Shown here piece after piece: positions 31,112-34,782 of a stretch of 34,782 nucleotides of DNA (position 1 is its first letter; the number at the start of each line of letters is the position of its first letter). The DNA comes from Bacillota bacterium (GTDB taxonomy: Bacteria; Bacillota; DTU025; JANLFS01): assembly GCA_024655925.1 (NCBI GenBank), contig JANLFS010000007.1, forward strand, positions 19,256 through 54,037. Reading direction: 5' to 3'. The position numbers and the translations under genes were made by a program. The notes beneath the pieces were generated by a model. It did no database searches. It saw only the letters and a list, made by a program, of their open reading frames with translations, and was not told the DNA's origin.

Positions 31112-32083
31112 TTGCCGCAAAAATTTGCACAGCCCTTTGCCGATGTCGAAACCAGGCTTGCGATGGCTCTCTGGGTTGCGGAGCGCTACTACTTGCACAG
31201 ACAGAGCCAGAAGGACATCGCGCGTGAGATGGGGTGTTCCATAGCCACTGTCTCCCGCCTGCTCAGGATGGCCGAAGATGAAGGCATTGTCCGGATACAT
31301 ATAGAGAAGCCGGCCGCGAGGGCGACAGAGGCGGAGCGGGATCTGTGCGAGAGGTTTGACCTGAAGGCGTGCCGAGTGGTGGGGGCCCCAGCGGATGGCT
31401 TGCTTGCCAAGAAGATCATTGGCGCTGCGGCGGCTCAGCTCATCGCGGAACTGGTCTCTGACGGAGACATCGTGGGGCTGTCCTGGGGGGTCACCATGCG
31501 AGAAGTGGTGAACTCTCTGCCCTCCCACAGGCGGCACGTGAGTCTAACTGCCGTCCCTCTCATAGGCGGGCTCGGTCAGGTCAAGCCAGAGCACCAGGTT
31601 AACGACCTTGTGCACGCATTCGCCGAGTGCTTCCAGGGCAACTGCATGATGTTGCACGCACCGGCTCTCTCTGATCACGAGTCCACCGTGGCGCTGCTCC
31701 TCAAGGAAGCTCCTATCTCCCGGGTGGTCGGCATGTGGGAACACCTTACCATGGCAGTGGTAGGCATAGGGGAGAGCCCACCAACGTCCCCGATGAGGAA
31801 GACCGGATACTACGACGACACAGAGCTCGAAGAGCTCATAAGAGTCGGAGCCGTTGGTGACATATCCGGCAGGTTCTTCGACTGCAACGGGGTGGAGTCG
31901 CCTGCCTCAGCGAACCGGAGGCTCTTGTCGATCCCGTTCCCAACTCTCCGGGCAGTGAACTACCGTGTCGGGGTTGCAGGTGGACCCGCCAAGATCAAGG
32001 CGATTACGGGCGCCCTCCGGGGCAGCCTCATCAACATCCTGGTGACAGATTCCACTACAGCGCATGCTCTTATCGCACAATGA
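31112..32083 (+). CDS. SorC/DeoR (LsrR-like) sugar-binding transcriptional regulator
   Basis: A 323-residue regulator. The start is TTG 31112, seven bases after GGGAGGG; the earlier in-frame GTG 31094 lies before the predicted transcription start. The N-terminal helix-turn-helix reads WVAERYYLHRQSQKDIAREMG then CSIATVSRLLRMAEDEGIVRI. The C-terminal sugar-phosphate-binding domain has KKIIGAAAAQLIAELV, DGDIVGLSWGVTMREVV and VPLIGGLGQ, as in LsrR, SorC and Bacillus DeoR. Such proteins respond to phosphorylated sugars (phospho-AI-2, deoxyribose-5-P, sorbose). It heads an operon with a dehydrogenase, an LsrF-like aldolase and a sugar ABC transporter, which it probably controls. Confidence 0.94.
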   Translation: MPQKFAQPFADVETRLAMALWVAERYYLHRQSQKDIAREMGCSIATVSRLLRMAEDEGIVRIHIEKPAARATEAERDLCERFDLKACRVVGAPADGLLAKKIIGAAAAQLIAELVSDGDIVGLSWGVTMREVVNSLPSHRRHVSLTAVPLIGGLGQVKPEHQVNDLVHAFAECFQGNCMMLHAPALSDHESTVALLLKEAPISRVVGMWEHLTMAVVGIGESPPTSPMRKTGYYDDTELEELIRVGAVGDISGRFFDCNGVESPASANRRLLSIPFPTLRAVNYRVGVAGGPAKIKAITGALRGSLINILVTDSTTAHALIAQ

Positions 32084-32098
32084 CCGAGGAGTGAGATC

Positions 32099-33124
32099 AT
32101 GAAGGTTGCCGTCTACTACGGGCCCGGCAAGATGGAGATCGAGGATTGGCCCGTGCCTCCAGTGGAGGACCGCGACATCCTCATCAGGATCCGCACCAGC
32201 ATGGTTTGTGGGACTGACGTGAAGACGTTTCTCAGAGGGCATCCTCTGTTCAAACCTCCGACAGTACTCGGCCACGAGTTTGCGGGAGAGGTCGTTGAGG
32301 TCGGCGCAGCAGTCCGCTCGGTAGCCCCTGGGGACCGAGTCACGGTGGCTCCTTTCATCAGTGATGATGTCTGCTTCTACTGTAGGGCAGGGTTGAAGGA
32401 GCTGTGCCCGTCTAGACGCTATCTGAGCAACGGGGCGTTCAGTGAGTATGTGAAGATAGACGAGGATTACGCCCGGACGGGCCTGGTCAAGTTGTCGTCG
32501 GATGTGACGTGGCAGGAGGGAGCCTTGACAGAGCCCATCGCCTGCGTGGTCAACGCTGTATCCGACCTGCACATCACTCCAGGCGACACTGTGGCGGTAG
32601 TGGGAGCGGGTCCAATGGGGCTGCTCAATGCTCTCATCAGTAGGGCATCTGGCGCAGGCAGTGTTGCCGTCCTGGAGATCGACGCCGGCCGCCGGGCGAT
32701 TGCAGGTTCGATGGGTTTCATCACTGTGGATCCTGGCTCAGAAGATGCCGTGGCGCGCATAAAGTCTCTCACGGACGGACGTGGGTCGGATCAGGTGATC
32801 CTTGCAGTGGGATCTGCCTCACTGATCCCGGACGCCATGGCGCTTGCCAGGCCCGGGGCGAAAGTGATGCTCTTCGGAGGGTTTCCCCAGGGCGAGAGTG
32901 CGCGATTCAACCCGAACCTCGTCCACTACCAGCAAGTATCCGTCATTGGGACCTCCGGATTCACCCCGGAGGATTTCGCCCACGCAGGCAAGCTCGTCAA
33001 CTCCCGGGCCTTTGATCTTCGCCCGCTCATCACGCACAGATTCCGCATTGACGAGATAAGGAAAGCCATCGAGACTGCGGCAAGCACAGAGAGTCTCAAA
33101 GTCGAGATTGCGTTGGACGAGTGA
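32099..33124 (+). CDS. zinc-dependent medium-chain alcohol/polyol dehydrogenase
   Basis: A 341-residue NAD(P)-dependent dehydrogenase of the sorbitol/threonine dehydrogenase type, from ATG 32099 after GAGGAGTG. Catalytic zinc ligands are C37 (VCGTD), H59-E60 (GHEFAGEVV) and E145 (TEPIAC). The structural-zinc loop has C92, C95 and C103, but the usual first Cys is Asp (D89). The Rossmann motif VGAGPMG is at 168-174, with Glu (LEID) at the end of beta-2 favouring NAD. It likely oxidises a sugar alcohol or keto-sugar in the same pathway as the next aldolase. Specificity unknown. Confidence 0.93.
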   Translation: MKVAVYYGPGKMEIEDWPVPPVEDRDILIRIRTSMVCGTDVKTFLRGHPLFKPPTVLGHEFAGEVVEVGAAVRSVAPGDRVTVAPFISDDVCFYCRAGLKELCPSRRYLSNGAFSEYVKIDEDYARTGLVKLSSDVTWQEGALTEPIACVVNAVSDLHITPGDTVAVVGAGPMGLLNALISRASGAGSVAVLEIDAGRRAIAGSMGFITVDPGSEDAVARIKSLTDGRGSDQVILAVGSASLIPDAMALARPGAKVMLFGGFPQGESARFNPNLVHYQQVSVIGTSGFTPEDFAHAGKLVNSRAFDLRPLITHRFRIDEIRKAIETAASTESLKVEIALDE

Positions 33125-33153
33125 CGCGACCTCGGAGGGAGGTGGATTGAACC

Positions 33154-33945
33154 ATGACACTGGGAAAGGCAAACCGGCTGTCGAGGATCTTCAGACCTGA
33201 TGATGGGATGAGCGTGATGCTCGCCCTGGACCACGGGATGGCTCTCGGGCCTATCAAAGGTATTGAGAAGCCGGCGGATACTATCGCGCCCCTGGCCCCG
33301 TTCGTTGATGCGCTGATGGCCACGAAGGGCGTCATTGCCAGGGCTTTCGAGCCTGATGGCCGGGTGGGAGTAGTCCTAAGAGCCTCCGGTGCCGCCACCA
33401 TCGCCGGCCCTGACCTGACGAACGAGGGTCTCACGGCCACTGTGGAGGAGGCCATCAGGCTGAGCGCAGATGCCGTTGCCACCTCCATATTCGTCGGCAC
33501 ACCCAACGAGCGCGAGACAATCGAAAACCTTGCGCATCTTGCGGGAGAGTGCTCAAGGTACGACATCCCCGTCCTCGCCGTTACCGCTGTGGGAAAAGAC
33601 CGTGAGAAGCAATTTGACGCCAAGTACCTCGCGCTGGCGTGCAGAGTGGCAACTGAGCACGGAGCTGACCTGGTCAAGACCTACTTCACTCCGGAAGGAT
33701 TTGACTCAGTGGTTGAGACTTGTGGCGTGCCCATAATAATCGCCGGTGGCCCCAAGCTCGAGACCGAGGTCGATGTTCTAAGGCTAGCAAAAGCTGCTGT
33801 GGGGCAAGGGGCGAAAGGTATCGACATGGGCAGGAACGTCTGGCAGAGCCCGAATCCGGTTCTGATGGTCCGCGCACTCCGTGCCATCATTCACGAGGGG
33901 GCCACTACAGAGCAGGCAACCGAGATCCTGGGTGAGGTGATCTAA
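33154..33945 (+). CDS. class I aldolase, DhnA/LsrF family
   Basis: Schiff-base TIM-barrel aldolase or thiolase of 263 residues; ATG 33154 follows GGAGGGAGGTGG. Strong resemblance to LsrF: NRLSRIF, VMLALDHGMALGP, VVLRASGA, VTAVGKD, DLVKTYFT with the likely Schiff-base Lys (K175), PIIIAGGPKLE and GIDMGRNVWQS. It lacks the roughly 25-40 residue N-terminal extension of enterobacterial LsrF. LsrF cleaves the phosphorylated AI-2 product with CoA; related enzymes cleave ketose phosphates. With the SorC regulator and sugar ABC ATPase the set is lsr-like, but a sugar-alcohol pathway is equally possible. Confidence 0.92.
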   Translation: MTLGKANRLSRIFRPDDGMSVMLALDHGMALGPIKGIEKPADTIAPLAPFVDALMATKGVIARAFEPDGRVGVVLRASGAATIAGPDLTNEGLTATVEEAIRLSADAVATSIFVGTPNERETIENLAHLAGECSRYDIPVLAVTAVGKDREKQFDAKYLALACRVATEHGADLVKTYFTPEGFDSVVETCGVPIIIAGGPKLETEVDVLRLAKAAVGQGAKGIDMGRNVWQSPNPVLMVRALRAIIHEGATTEQATEILGEVI

Positions 33946-33947
33946 CA

Positions 33948-34782
33948 GTGTCATCTGCCCTCCTGGAGATGAGGCAGATATGCATGGAGTTCCCCGGAGT
34001 GAAGGCCTTGCACAACGTGGACCTCGTGCTGAACCGAGGCGAGATCCACGCGATCGTGGGGGAGAACGGGGCCGGGAAATCCACCCTCATCAAGATCCTC
34101 GCCGGGGTTCATAGGCCCTCTTCTGGGACCATACTGCTCGATGGCCAGAAGGTGCACATAACGGCCCCTCATGATGCACTGGCCAGGGGGATCGGCGTGG
34201 TCTACCAAGATCGGGCCCTTGTGCCGTTCCTCACAGCGGAAGAGAACATGCTCCTGGGCCGGGAGCCAACCCGGTTTGGCGTTCTGGATCGCGCCGCGAT
34301 CAAGGCCCGCGCGACGGATACCCTGAACATGATGGGGTTATCCGTCCCCCTCGATAAACCTGTTTCCGACATGCGGGCGGGAGACCAGCAACTGGTGGAG
34401 ATAGCCAAGATCGTGATGCTTGAGCCGAGGATCATGGTTCTGGACGAACCAACTGCTCCTTTGAGCCGACATGAGGTGGAAGCCCTCTTCAGCCTGCTCG
34501 GGCGGTTTCGGGACCGAGGCATCGGCATCATCTACATCTCTCACCATCTTGACGAGATATTCCAGATCGCTGACACCGTGACGATCCTGCGCAACGGGGA
34601 AGTCGCCGCCACCGGGCCGACGTCTTCGTTCACCAAAGAAACGATGATAAGGCACATGATAGACCGTGACCTCAAACAGCAGTACGTAAAAGAGACCGTG
34701 GAGATCGGCGAGGAAGTCCTTCGGGTCGATAACCTGACGTCTTCGGAGGCTGGGATTACCGACGTCTCCATTTCCGTTCGGG
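33948..34782 (+). CDS. sugar ABC transporter ATP-binding protein (RbsA/MglA/LsrA type), 3' partial
   Basis: Open frame running off the right edge; 278 residues visible. GTG 33948 starts two bases after the aldolase stop, with GAGGTGATC upstream. The first ATPase domain has MRQICMEFPGVKALHNVDL, Walker A GENGAGKST (38-46), the Q-loop VVYQD, a divergent signature MRAGDQQLVEIAK, Walker B IMVLDEPTAPLS and the H-loop YISHHLDEIF. The visible end (VLRVDNLTS) begins the second ATPase domain, as in RbsA-type duplicated proteins. It likely powers import of the operon's sugar; permeases and binding protein should follow beyond the window. Confidence 0.94.
   Translation, partial: MSSALLEMRQICMEFPGVKALHNVDLVLNRGEIHAIVGENGAGKSTLIKILAGVHRPSSGTILLDGQKVHITAPHDALARGIGVVYQDRALVPFLTAEENMLLGREPTRFGVLDRAAIKARATDTLNMMGLSVPLDKPVSDMRAGDQQLVEIAKIVMLEPRIMVLDEPTAPLSRHEVEALFSLLGRFRDRGIGIIYISHHLDEIFQIADTVTILRNGEVAATGPTSSFTKETMIRHMIDRDLKQQYVKETVEIGEEVLRVDNLTSSEAGITDVSISVR

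Overview
The window is 34.8 kb of GC-rich, densely coding bacterial DNA. It reads as a Bacillota (Firmicutes)-like genome: strong AGGAGG-type ribosome binding sites, frequent GTG and TTG starts, short or overlapping gene junctions, and BMP-type nucleoside and TRAP importers. I cannot place it below phylum from sequence alone. No rRNA, tRNA, CRISPR array, insertion sequence or phage gene was seen, and no stretch over 300 bases lacks a gene. Almost everything is on the + strand; only an arsR-type regulator and its membrane iron-sulfur partner are on the - strand.

Region 1 (1-9254) is a catabolic operon for an unidentified sugar, polyol or sugar acid. It holds the end of a CCG-domain iron-sulfur oxidoreductase subunit, a class II aldolase, a GldA-like dehydrogenase, a three-gene TRAP transporter, a TIM-barrel sugar isomerase/epimerase, an IolB-like isomerase and an FGGY kinase. 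Together they suggest import, oxidation, isomerisation, phosphorylation and aldol cleavage. The layout echoes the lower inositol pathway but lacks its other enzymes.

Region 2 (9500-12590) encodes two exported proteins of unknown function. It ends in hairpins shared with the convergent - strand unit. Region 3 (12734-13853, - strand) is an ArsR-family regulator translationally coupled to a NapH-like membrane 4Fe-4S protein. Its sigma-A promoter has a -10 box overlapped by a perfect 8-bp inverted repeat, which suggests autoregulation.

Region 4 (14067-30820) is a nucleoside catabolism locus. It contains an IclR regulator, an amidohydrolase (probable deaminase), a complete BMP-type nucleoside ABC importer, a nucleoside hydrolase, a nucleoside 2-deoxyribosyltransferase, a uridine phosphorylase-like enzyme, a MATE exporter, a tandem-duplicated deoxyribosyltransferase-like protein, an MFS transporter, a fucose-isomerase-like protein, phosphopentomutase and ribokinase. 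The hydrolytic route (nucleoside to ribose to ribose-5-P) and the phosphorolytic route (nucleoside to ribose-1-P to ribose-5-P) are both present. The tandem protein and the isomerase-like protein have no obvious place in textbook nucleoside salvage and are the best candidates for something new.

Region 5 (31063-34782, cut by the right edge) begins with a near-consensus promoter. It carries a SorC/LsrR-type regulator, a zinc alcohol dehydrogenase, an LsrF-like class I aldolase and the start of a sugar ABC ATPase, resembling part of an lsr (AI-2) or sugar-alcohol operon.

A recurring theme is a strong hairpin just after a solute-binding-protein gene, seen in both the TRAP and the nucleoside ABC operons.
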